Assembly: GCF_028206795.1 (NCBI RefSeq)
Contig: NZ_JAQLFJ010000007.1
Span: 55,766-119,765, forward strand
From: Collinsella aerofaciens
GTDB taxonomy: Bacteria > Actinomycetota > Coriobacteriia > Coriobacteriales > Coriobacteriaceae
Direction: 5' to 3'
DNA: 64,000 nt
The notes beneath the pieces were generated by a model. The model was not told where the DNA came from and did no database searches. It saw only the letters and a list, made by a program, of their open reading frames with translations. Below are positions 42,489-51,142 of this stretch, in pieces (within the stretch, counting starts at the first letter, position 1; every line of letters starts with the position of its first letter). A program made the position numbers and the translations under genes.

Positions 42489-43556
42489 ATGCGCGACAAG
42501 CTCGAAAAGATCATCAAGGCCTACGAGGAACTCGAGAAGAAACTTTCCGACCCGGCCGTCGCCTCCGATATCAAGGAGTTCACGCGTCTCAACAAGGAGT
42601 ACGCGCACCAGTCCGACCTCATCGCCGCCTCGCGCGAGTACATCGGCGCGCTCGATGACATCGAGGCTGCCAAGGAAATGCTGCACGATACCACCGATGC
42701 TGACGAGAAAGAGATGCTCCAGATGGACATCTCCGAGAACGAGGACAAGCTTCCCCAGCTCGAGGAAGACATCAAGTACATGCTCATTCCGAGCGACCCC
42801 AACGACGACAAGAACACCATCGTCGAGATTCGCTCCGCCGCCGGTGGCGACGAGGCGGCCATCTTCGCCGGCGACCTGTACAAGATGTATCAGCGCTTTT
42901 GCGAGTCGCGTGGCTGGAAGACCACCGTGCTCGATTCCAGCCCCAGCGAGGCCGGCGGCTTCAAGTCCATCGAGTTCAAGGTCGAGGGCGACCGCGTCTA
43001 CTCCGTTATGAAGTACGAGTCCGGCGTGCACCGTGTCCAGCGCGTCCCCAAGACCGAGTCCCAGGGCCGCATCCAGACTTCAACGGCTACCGTCGCCGTG
43101 CTTCCCGAGGCCGAGGAAATCGACGTCCAGATCAACCAGTCCGACTTGCGCATCGACACCTACTGCGCCTCCGGCCCTGGCGGTCAGTGCGTTAACACCA
43201 CCTACTCCGCCGTGCGCATCACCCACCTGCCCACCAACACCGTGGTGCAGTCGCAGGAGCAGCGTTCCCAGATCCAGAACCGCGAGGTCTGCATGCAGAT
43301 GCTGCGCGCCCGTCTGTACGAGATGGAACTCGAGAAGCAGCAGGCCGAGCTCGGTGCCGAGCGCCAGAGCCAGATCGGCCACGGCAACCGTTCCGAGAAG
43401 ATCCGTACCTACAACCAGCCCCAGGACCGCGTGACCGATCACCGTATCGGCTTCAACTCCACCTACAATGGCGTCCTTCTGGGCGATCAGCTCGGCACCG
43501 TCATCGAGGCGCTCGCCGCCGCCGAGCGAGCCGAGAAGCTGGCTCAGGCCGTGTAG
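42489..43556 (+). CDS. prfA: Peptide chain release factor 1
   Basis: A 355-residue class I release factor recognising UAA and UAG. The tripeptide region RVPKTESQG (PKT at 187-189) is the PxT type of RF1 rather than the SPF of RF2. The peptidyl-hydrolysis motif GGQ is at residues 231-233 in SGPGGQCVNTTYSAVR, where Cys follows GGQ instead of the usual His. The C-terminal domain is complete. A strong AAAGGAG site precedes the ATG. It heads the prfA-prmC-sua5 housekeeping cluster. Its stop codon touches structured repeat copy C. Confidence 0.95.
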   Translation: MRDKLEKIIKAYEELEKKLSDPAVASDIKEFTRLNKEYAHQSDLIAASREYIGALDDIEAAKEMLHDTTDADEKEMLQMDISENEDKLPQLEEDIKYMLIPSDPNDDKNTIVEIRSAAGGDEAAIFAGDLYKMYQRFCESRGWKTTVLDSSPSEAGGFKSIEFKVEGDRVYSVMKYESGVHRVQRVPKTESQGRIQTSTATVAVLPEAEEIDVQINQSDLRIDTYCASGPGGQCVNTTYSAVRITHLPTNTVVQSQEQRSQIQNREVCMQMLRARLYEMELEKQQAELGAERQSQIGHGNRSEKIRTYNQPQDRVTDHRIGFNSTYNGVLLGDQLGTVIEALAAAERAEKLAQAV

Positions 43557-43737
43557 GTTACGCGGTTTTACCAAACCGCGTAACCGGTCGACGCTGCGCG
43601 CCGCCCAGAGCGACAATTTGTCATTCAAAAGGCAAGGCATGACCAGAAGGTCTATGCCTTGCCTTCTTCATGCCAACTTGTTCGCTCTGGACGTCGCTCG
43701 CTGTCCGTCCTCTACCTGCGGCGTTGCCTTGCCCCGG
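43556..43737 (+). repeat. Structured intergenic repeat, copy C
   Basis: Begins at the prfA stop. First hairpin GGTTACGCGGTTT/AAACCGCGTAACC (43556-43585), then GGTCGACGCTGCGCGCCGCC. Outer stem CCCAGAGCGACAA with TTGTTCGCTCTGG (from about 43679). Inner stem AAAAGGCAAGGCATGACC with GGTCTATGCCTTGCC, loop AGAA. The tail CTGTCCGTCCTCTACCTGCG matches copy A's tail closely, marking the 3' end of the element. Confidence 0.85.
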
Positions 43738-43750
43738 ATGTGGGGCACTC

Positions 43751-43826
43751 ATTGGGGACAGACTTAAATGAGTAGTCGTTGGGGACGTTCTTAAATGACT
43801 AGTCAAACAAGAACGTCCAACGACTA
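43751..43826. repeat. 27-bp tandem repeat with overlapping inverted repeat
   Basis: Two 27-bp units (43751-43777 and 43778-43804; core TTGGGGAC...CTTAAATGA.TAGTC) match at 22 positions. In addition TAGTCGTTGGGGACGTTCTT (43773-43792) pairs with AAGAACGTCCAACGACTA (43809-43826). It lies in the long prfA-prmC gap. The remaining 43827-44217 is AT-rich and shows no coding sequence or recognised RNA; it probably includes the prmC promoter. Confidence 0.7.
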
Positions 43827-44217
43827 GGTTGGGTACATTGCTTTGGGATGTTATTTAATCTGCTTTGATAGTTATTGAGCCGTTCACCTGCGCAAAGCAA
43901 TGATCGGCATGCGTCTATCGCCGAAAATAATGCTTAAATTATCGTTCGAGAAGTCGCGGGGCGATTTTTGACGCGTCGCGCGTCAAGCGATGTGGCAAGC
44001 GTTTGGTTAGATATTGGTCAGTTTATGGGCAACCTTGCCAAAAGCTTGACGAATGCAAATGTAGACGTCGACGAATGAACACTTTGAGCGAGCCCGGTGC
44101 AAAATTCTGGGCTGATTCTCGATAATCGCCTTCAATCGCCCCTTGCCAAGCGCTGGCCTCGCGTACAATCTGCTCCGACATTCGCGCGCCGCCCGGCGCT
44201 TAAGAGGGGAGGACCCC

Positions 44218-45492
44218 ATGGCAAACGAGATCTGGACCATCAAGCGTTGTCTCGAGTGGACCAAGGAGTACCTGGCCGAGCGCGGCGAGGAGCACCCCCG
44301 TCTTTCTGCCGAGTGGCTGCTGTGCGCCGCCACGGGCCTGGCGCGCATCGACTTATATATGCGCATGGACGAGACGCTTAACGCGGCCCAGCTCGAGACT
44401 ATGCACGCGGCCGTCGTTCGTCGCGCCAAAGGCGAGCCGCTGCAGTACATCACCGGCAGCACGCAGTTCCGCATGATCGACGTCGCGTGCGCCCCCGGTG
44501 TGCTCATTCCGCGCCCCGAAACCGAGATGCTCGTCGAGGAAGTCCTCAATTATCTGGATGCCGAGGTGCTGAGCCCCGAGGCTGCTGCCCGTCAGCGTGT
44601 TGAGCTGCCTTGGAACGATGAGGTCGAAGAGGCACGCAAGGCCGAGGCCGCGCTGGCAGACGAACGGGCGACTGCCGAGCGCCGTGCCGCCAACCTCACA
44701 GCTGCCGACGAGGCGGCGCTAGGCGGCGATGTGCTGGGCAGTCGCGCTTATGCCGAGGAACTGGCCGATCGCGAGGCCGAGGAAGCCGCCGCGCAGGCGG
44801 CAGAAGCCGAAGCGGCAGAAGCAGAGGCCATGGAAACCCCCGAGCCCGAGCTCGACGAATACGGCATCGCCATTGAGGACAACGACCAACAGGCGACTCC
44901 CGCGCAAGATGCCGCCGAGGCCAACGTATCTGCTCCAGCTGAGCCCCGCACTGCCCGCGTTCTCGAGGTCGGCTGCGGCACGGGCTGCATTTCGCTCTCC
45001 CTTGCCTGGGAGCGCCGCGGCCACGTTACCTGCACTGCTACCGATATCGAGCCGCGCGCCATCGACCTTGCTACCAAGAACCGTGATGCGCTTGGCCTCA
45101 CGTCCGACGAGGTTGCCTTCAGCCTCACAAACCTGGTGAGCTCCATTCCCCGCGAAGAGTGGGGCACCTTTGACGTACTCGTCTCCAACCCGCCCTACAT
45201 CCCCACCGATGTCATGCGCTCGCTGCCGCACGAGGTCAAGGACTTTGAGCCCGATCTGGCGCTCGAGGGTGGCGCCGACGGCCTCGATATCTTCCGCCGC
45301 CTGCTCAACGCGGCGCCCTACATGTTGCGCGCCGGCGGCCTCTTTGCCTGCGAGCTCTACGAGGGCGCGCTCGACGCTGCGGCCGAGCTCTGCCGCCAAG
45401 CGGGTCTGTCGGACGTGCGCATCGTCCACGACCTCACCGATCGCCCCCGCATCGTCCGAGCCATCGTCACCGAGCCCAAACAGCGCCAGTAA
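44218..45492 (+). CDS. prmC: Release-factor glutamine methyltransferase with large acidic insertion
   Basis: A 424-residue HemK/PrmC enzyme that methylates the GGQ glutamine of release factors. The N-terminal helical domain ends in LIPRPETEMLVEEVL (residue 110). The catalytic core has motif I VLEVGCGTGCIS at 248-259 and the NPPY motif in VLVSNPPYIPTDV. Between them lies an insertion of about 130 residues (113-244), rich in Ala and Glu, low-complexity and acidic. Typical PrmC has about 280 residues. The ATG at 44218 follows GGGGAGGA. It is downstream of prfA, the substrate gene. Confidence 0.92.
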   Translation: MANEIWTIKRCLEWTKEYLAERGEEHPRLSAEWLLCAATGLARIDLYMRMDETLNAAQLETMHAAVVRRAKGEPLQYITGSTQFRMIDVACAPGVLIPRPETEMLVEEVLNYLDAEVLSPEAAARQRVELPWNDEVEEARKAEAALADERATAERRAANLTAADEAALGGDVLGSRAYAEELADREAEEAAAQAAEAEAAEAEAMETPEPELDEYGIAIEDNDQQATPAQDAAEANVSAPAEPRTARVLEVGCGTGCISLSLAWERRGHVTCTATDIEPRAIDLATKNRDALGLTSDEVAFSLTNLVSSIPREEWGTFDVLVSNPPYIPTDVMRSLPHEVKDFEPDLALEGGADGLDIFRRLLNAAPYMLRAGGLFACELYEGALDAAAELCRQAGLSDVRIVHDLTDRPRIVRAIVTEPKQRQ

Positions 45493-45506
45493 TATTTATT
45501 AACTGG

Positions 45507-45536
45507 TTAGCAAAAATTATAAAGTAGTTTATAATT
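45507..45536 (+). promoter_or_regulatory. hicAB promoter with palindromic operator
   Basis: A -35-like TTAGCA (45507-45512), a 17-bp spacer and a perfect -10 TATAAT (45530-45535). The palindrome AATTATAAA-gtag-TTTATAATT (45515-45536) covers the spacer and -10, the expected place for antitoxin autorepression. Confidence 0.65.
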
Positions 45537-45560
45537 AGGACGGCTGAAAGAGGTCGGCCC

Positions 45561-45746
45561 ATGCAACCTCCTACCTTTCGGGAAATCATTGCCCTACTCA
45601 AGCACGATGGATTCGTGAAGGTCGCGCAAGTCGGTAGTCATGCTAAGTATGTTTCTGGTGACCGCGTTGTCACCGTGAACGGCTCTGGTGGTGATCGACC
45701 AAAGAAGGGCACGTGGGCAAGTATTCGTCGCCAAGCTGGATGGTAG
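45561..45746 (+). CDS. hicA: HicA-type mRNA interferase toxin
   Basis: A 61-residue dsRBD-fold toxin: an N-terminal helix (FREIIALLKHDGFVKV), then the catalytic His in GSHAKYVSG near residue 26 and a C-terminal RPKKGTWASIRRQAGW. HicA cleaves mRNA when free of antitoxin. Start is ATG at 45561 after a GAAAGAGG site. It is directly upstream of hicB and interrupts the prmC-sua5 neighbourhood. Confidence 0.88.
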   Translation: MQPPTFREIIALLKHDGFVKVAQVGSHAKYVSGDRVVTVNGSGGDRPKKGTWASIRRQAGW

Positions 45747-45757
45747 TTGGAGGCAAA

Positions 45758-46204
45758 ATGAGGCAGCGATTTACCTATGACTGCGTTCTCATAAAAGAAG
45801 ACGATGGTTACTGCGCTAGCTTCCCGCAGATTCCCGGCGCCTTTGCCGATGGCGATACGCGCGAAGAAGCGATTGCCCATGCCACCGAGGCGCTGATGGC
45901 GTTTTTGGCCGACGACCTCAACAACGGTTTGACTCCGGCAGGGTACGAACGCTCGGCCGAGGTCGTGGCCCTTTCAGTCGAAATCGACCACGAGGACGCT
46001 CGGGAAGCGGCGTGCCGAACATTTAAAGACGCAGCGCTGGACCTCAAAGTCTCCGCTCCGCGGATTACCGCGCTGGTCAAAGCCGGAAAGCTCGATGTTG
46101 AACTCGTCGACGGCCGTCGGATGATAACGATAGGCAGCATCGAGCGCTACGCCGCCCAAGAACGCCACGCCGGCAGGCCAAAGAAGTTCGTCGCAGTCCA
46201 ATAA
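45758..46204 (+). CDS. hicB: HicB-type antitoxin with C-terminal DNA-binding region
   Basis: A 148-residue antitoxin. Residues 1-55 form the HicB RNase H-like fold (YDCVLIKEDDGYCASFPQIP, then FADGDTREEAIAHATEAL). The C-terminal part (SAPRITALVKAGKLDVEL) resembles a helix-turn-helix that would bind the promoter palindrome. The ATG at 45758 follows GGAGGC located near the end of hicA. It neutralises HicA and probably autoregulates the pair. Confidence 0.88.
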   Translation: MRQRFTYDCVLIKEDDGYCASFPQIPGAFADGDTREEAIAHATEALMAFLADDLNNGLTPAGYERSAEVVALSVEIDHEDAREAACRTFKDAALDLKVSAPRITALVKAGKLDVELVDGRRMITIGSIERYAAQERHAGRPKKFVAVQ

Positions 46205-46338
46205 CCCCCTCACTTTCACCGACTACTAGAGCCGCTCACCAAACCAACATGCGCTCTGGGCAAATAGGTTGAACGTTTCGTGCGAGAATGCCCCACAGTA
46301 AACAAACTTGCACCAGAGCGTAAGGGGCTGGCATACAC

Positions 46339-47082
46339 ATGCAGACGGTCTATCGGGTATACGAGGGAACGCGCGAGCCGCATCGGCTTGCCGTCGAGCG
46401 CACGGCCGAGGTGCTCGGCCGCGGCGGCCTGGCTTTGATCCCGACCGAGACCGTCTACGGTGTCGCCGTGGCAGTCAACGCCTTCTCGGACGCCGTGCCC
46501 CAAGATACAAGCGAATTCCCATCGTGGCCGCGCGATCCGCAGGCTGCCGTCAATGGCGCCGCAGTCCCTGCGCTCGGCACCGGCTATCGCCGTATCTTCA
46601 CTCTCAAGCAACGTGAACTCACGCAAACCGTCGCTTGGCTGGTCGATGGCGTCGAAGCACTCGACCGCTATGGCGTGGATATCCCGGAAGATGCCCGCAT
46701 ACTCGCGCGACGATGCTGGCCGGGAGCCCTGACTATCGTGGTCAAGGCAGCCCCCTGCGTGCCGACCTTTATGCGCGCTGCCGACGACACGGTGGCACTT
46801 CGCGCTTCGGCCTCGCCCGTGGTGCAGGCGCTCATTCGCGCCTGTGGCAGCCCCCTTGCCTGCACCAGCGCCAACACGCATGGCGCGCCCGCGCCGGCAA
46901 GTTTTATCACGGTGGAGGGTCGCATCCTGGAGGGGGTCGATGTTGCCGTCGACGCCGGTGAGACCCCGTGTCGCGACGCCTCGACCATCGTGTCGTTTCA
47001 GCACGGCGAGCTCCAGATCCTGCGCCAAGGCGCACTTCCCGCATCAGAGATCGAACGGGTCCTGTCCGACCCGATGCAATAG
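46339..47082 (+). CDS. Threonylcarbamoyl-AMP synthase (Sua5/YrdC/TsaC family)
   Basis: A 247-residue YrdC-domain protein that makes threonylcarbamoyl-AMP for the t6A modification of tRNA. LIPTETVYGVAVAVNA is near residue 33 and the KxR nucleotide loop is LKQREL near 93. SACTS-type residues LACTSANTHGAPAP are near 175. Between the first motifs there is an insertion of about 40 residues (48-88), which is unusual. It belongs to the conserved prfA-prmC-sua5 order, interrupted here by hicAB. Confidence 0.87.
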   Translation: MQTVYRVYEGTREPHRLAVERTAEVLGRGGLALIPTETVYGVAVAVNAFSDAVPQDTSEFPSWPRDPQAAVNGAAVPALGTGYRRIFTLKQRELTQTVAWLVDGVEALDRYGVDIPEDARILARRCWPGALTIVVKAAPCVPTFMRAADDTVALRASASPVVQALIRACGSPLACTSANTHGAPAPASFITVEGRILEGVDVAVDAGETPCRDASTIVSFQHGELQILRQGALPASEIERVLSDPMQ

Positions 47083-47095
47083 AAAGGTTTAAGCG

Positions 47096-48637
47096 ATGTC
47101 GTTGAATCTGGGCAGCCTGGGCATGGAAGATGCCTCGTTTGACTTTGGCGGTTCCTACATCATGGCGCTCGACTGCGGCACCACCTCGGTACTTGCGACC
47201 ATCGTCGACGAGTACGGATGCATCGTCGCGCAGGCACGTCGCAGCGTCAAAACCAGCTTCCCGCGTCCCGGCTGGGTGGAGCAAGACCCCATGGCGGTCC
47301 TTGCTAGCCAGATCGCCGTCATGATGGAAGTCCAGTTTAAGAGCGGTATCCACTCCGACCGCATTGCCGCCATCGGCATCTCCAACCAGCGCGAGACCAC
47401 GGTGGTCTGGGATCGCGTGAGCGGTCAGCCGATCTATAACGCTATCGTATGGCAGTGCCGCCGTACCGCACCTCTGATCGACGAGCTTGTCGAGCAGGGC
47501 GCAGAAGGGCTGGTGCGCTCCCGCACGGGACTCACGCTCGACCCGTATTTCTCGGCCTCCAAGGTACAGTGGATTCTCGACAACGTCGACGGCGCACGCG
47601 AGAGCGCGGCGGCGGGCGACCTCATGTTTGGCACCATCGACACCTGGCTCATCTACAACCTCACCGGCGGCCAGGTCTTTGCCACCGACTACACCAATGC
47701 CAGCCGCACGGCACTCTTTAATATCCATACGCTCGATTGGGACGACGACCTGCTGGCGCTCTTTGACGTTCCACGTTCCATGATGCCCGAGGTTCGCTGG
47801 AGCTCGGGTGACTACGGCCGCGTCGCGAGCGACATCATGACCAACATGCCGCCCATCATGGGTGTGGCGGGCGACCAGCAGGCGTCGCTGTTCGGTCACT
47901 GCTGCTTCCATCCCGGCCAGACCAAAAACACCTATGGCACGGGCTGCTTTATGCTCATGAACACCGGCGACGAGATCGTCGAATCCAAGAACGGTCTGGT
48001 CTCCACCATCGGTATCGCTGCGAACGGGAAGATCAGCTATGCGCTCGAGGGCTCCATCTTTGCTGCCGGTTCCACCATGAACTGGCTTCGCAACAACATG
48101 GGCATCATCTCGAGCGTGAGCGAGTCGGCACAACTCGCCGCTTCGATTAGCGACAACGAGGGCTGCTACTTCGTTCCCGCCTTTGCGGGTCTGGGCGCTC
48201 CCTGGTGGGACCCGCATGCCCGCGGTATCGTGTGCGGTCTGACCGGCGCCTCGAGCCGTGCGACCATCGTACGTGCCGCCTGCGAATCCATGGCATATCA
48301 GAGCTACGACGTGCTGCGCGCCATGGAGCAGGACGTGGGGCTTTCGATCGAGCGCCTGTCTGTCGATGGCGGTGCCTCGCGCAACGAGTTCATCATGCAA
48401 TTCCAGGCCGACCTGCTGGATATCCCCGTGCTGCAATGCGAGACGGTGGAGACCACGGCAATCGGTGCCGCGTACTTGGCGGGTCTTGCCGTCGGCTATT
48501 GGGAAGACCTGGAAGAGCTGGAGCAAAATGCCCAGATCGTTAGGACCTTCCTTCCCCACATGTCCGCCGAGCGCCGCGAACAAAACCTTGCGGGCTGGTG
48601 TGATGCAGTCAGGCGCTCGCTCAGTACCGCACAGTAG
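47096..48637 (+). CDS. glpK: Glycerol kinase
   Basis: A 513-residue FGGY-family kinase that phosphorylates glycerol to glycerol-3-phosphate. The N-terminal motif is ALDCGTTSVLATIVDEYG, followed by ISNQRETTVVWDR and IVWQCRR. The two nucleotide regions are TYGTGCFMLMNTGD and VDGGASRNEFIMQFQADLL. A short N-terminal extension of about 20 residues precedes the first strand. The ATG at 47096 follows AGAAAGG. No glpF or glpD is nearby. Confidence 0.93.
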   Translation: MSLNLGSLGMEDASFDFGGSYIMALDCGTTSVLATIVDEYGCIVAQARRSVKTSFPRPGWVEQDPMAVLASQIAVMMEVQFKSGIHSDRIAAIGISNQRETTVVWDRVSGQPIYNAIVWQCRRTAPLIDELVEQGAEGLVRSRTGLTLDPYFSASKVQWILDNVDGARESAAAGDLMFGTIDTWLIYNLTGGQVFATDYTNASRTALFNIHTLDWDDDLLALFDVPRSMMPEVRWSSGDYGRVASDIMTNMPPIMGVAGDQQASLFGHCCFHPGQTKNTYGTGCFMLMNTGDEIVESKNGLVSTIGIAANGKISYALEGSIFAAGSTMNWLRNNMGIISSVSESAQLAASISDNEGCYFVPAFAGLGAPWWDPHARGIVCGLTGASSRATIVRAACESMAYQSYDVLRAMEQDVGLSIERLSVDGGASRNEFIMQFQADLLDIPVLQCETVETTAIGAAYLAGLAVGYWEDLEELEQNAQIVRTFLPHMSAERREQNLAGWCDAVRRSLSTAQ

Positions 48638-48760
48638 GGCTGCGATGGGCTGCTCGATACAACAAACCGCTAAACTAATGCATGGCGTGCGGCGGCAACA
48701 TTGCTGCGCGCCTTGTCAGCAAGGCCGTTTTGCGGCCGCAACGAAAGGGGCAATCAACCC

Positions 48761-49408
48761 ATGACCGTCACCTATGATGCGTCCCGTGTGACGCTTGTCG
48801 ATCACCCGCTCGTTCAGCACAAGCTGTCGATCCTGCGCGATAAAAACACCGGCACCAACCAGTTCCGCCAGCTCGTGCGCGAGCTTGCGCTCTTTGACGG
48901 CTACGAGGCCATGCGCGACCTGCCTATGGAAGACGTCGAGGTCGAGACCCCCATCACTACCGCCACGTTCAAACAGCTTGCCGGCAAGAACCTCGCCATC
49001 GTGCCCATCCTGCGTGCGGGCCTTGGCATGGTCGACGGCATCCTCGACCTGGTGCCCTCCGCTCGCGTGGGCCACATCGGCATGGAGCGCGACGAGGTCA
49101 CCCACGAGCCGCATGAGTATTACTGCAAGATGCCCAAGGATATCGACCAGCGTATCTGCCTGGTTGTCGACCCCATGCTCGCCACGGGCGGTTCGGCCGA
49201 GATGGCTATCAGCTACCTGCGCGAGCGCGGTGTCAAGGACATCCGCATGCTGTGCATCGTCGCCGCGCCCGAGGGCCTCAAGTCGCTGACCGAGAAGGAT
49301 CCTGACGTACATATTTATACGTGCGCCATCGATGACCATCTCAACGAGGCCGCCTACATCGTTCCCGGCCTGGGCGACGCCGGCGACCGCATCTACGGCA
49401 CGCTCTAG
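48761..49408 (+). CDS. upp: Uracil phosphoribosyltransferase
   Basis: A 215-residue enzyme making UMP from uracil and PRPP. The PRPP-binding motif is [17 protein letters not shown] near residue 128, and the C-terminal uracil site is [16 protein letters not shown]. The ATG at 48761 follows AAAGGGG. upp commonly lies just upstream of the ATP synthase operon in Gram-positives, as here. Confidence 0.95.
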   Translation: MTVTYDASRVTLVDHPLVQHKLSILRDKNTGTNQFRQLVRELALFDGYEAMRDLPMEDVEVETPITTATFKQLAGKNLAIVPILRAGLGMVDGILDLVPSARVGHIGMERDEVTHEPHEYYCKMPKDIDQRICLVVDPMLATGGSAEMAISYLRERGVKDIRMLCIVAAPEGLKSLTEKDPDVHIYTCAIDDHLNEAAYIVPGLGDAGDRIYGTL

Positions 49409-49449
49409 TCGCTGGGCTAAACGGCCGCGGCTGCAAATACGAAGAAACG

Positions 49450-49484
49450 GTGCGCGCGGACGAACAAAAGGCGACCGCGCGCAC
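49450..49484. other. Stem-loop in the upp-atp gap
   Basis: GTGCGCGCGG (49450-49459) pairs perfectly with CCGCGCGCAC (49475-49484) around a 15-nt loop. It has no T tract. The 280-bp gap otherwise shows an AT-richer stretch at 49530-49610 that may hold the atp promoter, but no confident -35/-10 pair. Confidence 0.5.
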
Positions 49485-49688
49485 TCCTGTTAACGGACGT
49501 TTTGCCCTGCAGGGTTCGAGAAAAACGTATTACCGTACCTGCGGCATAAAGTTGGTCTTAAGAAAACGAACAGGTGCGTATTAACCGATGCTTTTTCGGT
49601 TGTACTTTAGCGATTGGCTCGTACAATATTCACCAATGTTTGGCGGGAACTGTTCTGTGAGGCGTTAAAAAGGAAAGTGAGGACGCCA

Positions 49689-50000
49689 GTGTTTCAGATA
49701 GCCGATCTGCTCGCTATCGTTGCAGGCGCCATCGCGGGCGCAATTGCCTTCCTTCCCTTTGTCTTTACGCTCAAGCCGGTTCTTGACGATAAACAGAATG
49801 CGGACATGCTCAAGGGTATGGTGAGTCTGGCGGTCTCGGCAATCGCCCTGCTCGTCTTTACCTTGGTTGTGTTTGTGTTGTTCGGAGAGGCATTTCGCAT
49901 GTTCCTCCTGGGCGAGGCGATCGGCTTCGTGGCCTTTATGGCTGCCTGCGCGGTTCGTGTCGCCAAGGCGCTGCGAGATCCTCATGAGGTCGAAAGGTAA
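49689..50000 (+). CDS. AtpI-like membrane protein
   Basis: A 103-residue protein with three hydrophobic segments, directly upstream of atpB, the usual place of AtpI, which helps assemble the c-ring. Sequence similarity to AtpI is not obvious, so this is mostly positional. GTG at 49689 is preferred because GAGG lies about 7 nt upstream; a TTG at 49614 is in frame but unsupported. Confidence 0.6.
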   Translation: MFQIADLLAIVAGAIAGAIAFLPFVFTLKPVLDDKQNADMLKGMVSLAVSAIALLVFTLVVFVLFGEAFRMFLLGEAIGFVAFMAACAVRVAKALRDPHEVER

Positions 50001-50003
50001 GTC

Positions 50004-50807
50004 GTGGAAATTTTTGAAAAGCTGCCTGATGAGATTAATCATCTGGTCAGCGAGTTCAGCTCCACCCCCGTCGTGGGCGATCTAAGCTGCGGCATCACGC
50101 AGTACTCGTTTTGGCTGATCGTCTCCACGATCGTGCTCCTGATCGTCCTGGCCGTGTTCAAGAAGAAGCAGACCCTGGTTCCCAAGGGCTTCTTCGTCAA
50201 CGGTTTCGAGTACATCATCGAGTACGTCGAGAACGATATCGGCAAGGGCGTTGTGGGTGAGAACTGGAAGAAGCACTTCCCGTTCCTGTGCTCGCTTTTC
50301 CTGTTCATCCTGATCAATAACATGATCGGCCTGATCCCGGGAATGAAGCCCGGCACCGGCGCAATCGGCTCCACCGCCGCGCTCGCCATCTTCGCCTTCG
50401 TGTACTTCATCTACTACGGATGCAAGGCTCACGGCGTGATCGGCTACATCAAGAGCCTCGCCCCGCAGGGCGTGAGCTTCCCGATGAACGTGCTCGTGTG
50501 GGTCGTCGAGCTTTTCTCGACCTTCCTGCGCCTCATCACGCTCGCCGTCCGTCTGTTCTGCAACATGTTCGCAGGACACGTGGTCATGGGCTCGTTCGCC
50601 ATCATGGCGAGCATGTTCATGCAGCCGCTGCTTCAGCAAGTTTCCGCGGCCCACGCCGTCGGCGCCCTGCCTTCGCTGGCCTGGCTTGCCATCCTCATCC
50701 TGATCTATGCGATCGAGCTTGTGGTCGGCGCCATCCAGGCCTACGTCTTCACGGTCCTTACCGCCGTGTATGTCTCCGAGGCAGAGGAGGTCGCGGAGGA
50801 GGAGTAG
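50004..50807 (+). CDS. atpB: ATP synthase F0 subunit a
   Basis: A 267-residue membrane subunit forming the proton half-channels. The C-terminal helix has the essential Arg in ITLAVRLFCNMFAGHVVMG (near residue 192). Several hydrophobic helices precede it. Start is GTG at 50004, 3 bp after the upstream stop. Confidence 0.93.
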   Translation: MEIFEKLPDEINHLVSEFSSTPVVGDLSCGITQYSFWLIVSTIVLLIVLAVFKKKQTLVPKGFFVNGFEYIIEYVENDIGKGVVGENWKKHFPFLCSLFLFILINNMIGLIPGMKPGTGAIGSTAALAIFAFVYFIYYGCKAHGVIGYIKSLAPQGVSFPMNVLVWVVELFSTFLRLITLAVRLFCNMFAGHVVMGSFAIMASMFMQPLLQQVSAAHAVGALPSLAWLAILILIYAIELVVGAIQAYVFTVLTAVYVSEAEEVAEEE

Positions 50808-50932
50808 TCTTCCGTTCGCGCCTTAAAGGTAAGGCAATTCGTTAAACCGCTGGTGCCCGTACCCATGGAGCCCGGCAGTTATAAATAAGGTTATCCTGCG
50901 TGAAATAAGACACGCACGACAAAGGAGGAATC

Positions 50933-51127
50933 GTGGGAGTTATCGGTTACGGTCTCGGTGTTATCGGCGCTGGTCTTGCTATCGGCCTGTCTGCTCTGGG
51001 TGCTACGGGTGCTATGGCCCGTCAGCCTGAGGTCCAGGGCCGCGTGTTCACCGTCTTCATCATGGGCTCCGCCTTCGGCGAGGCTCTGGCTCTGATCGGC
51101 TTCGTTGTCGCGCTGATCGTTAAATAG
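50933..51127 (+). CDS. atpE: ATP synthase F0 subunit c
   Basis: A 64-residue helical hairpin, slightly shorter than usual (70-80). The polar loop is GAMARQPEVQG (about residues 26-36), and the ion-carrying Glu is residue 50 in GSAFGEALALIGFV. No Ser or Thr follows the Glu, so the Na+-type motif is not obvious and proton use is likely. The GTG start has a very strong AAAGGAGGAA site, as expected for the high-copy subunit. Confidence 0.93.
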   Translation: MGVIGYGLGVIGAGLAIGLSALGATGAMARQPEVQGRVFTVFIMGSAFGEALALIGFVVALIVK

Positions 51128-51142
51128 CACGGAGCGTCAAGT

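Noticed and set aside
43827-44217. Possible small RNA or riboswitch upstream of prmC
   Set aside because: The stretch is AT-rich with only weak local pairing, and no recognised motif could be identified by eye.
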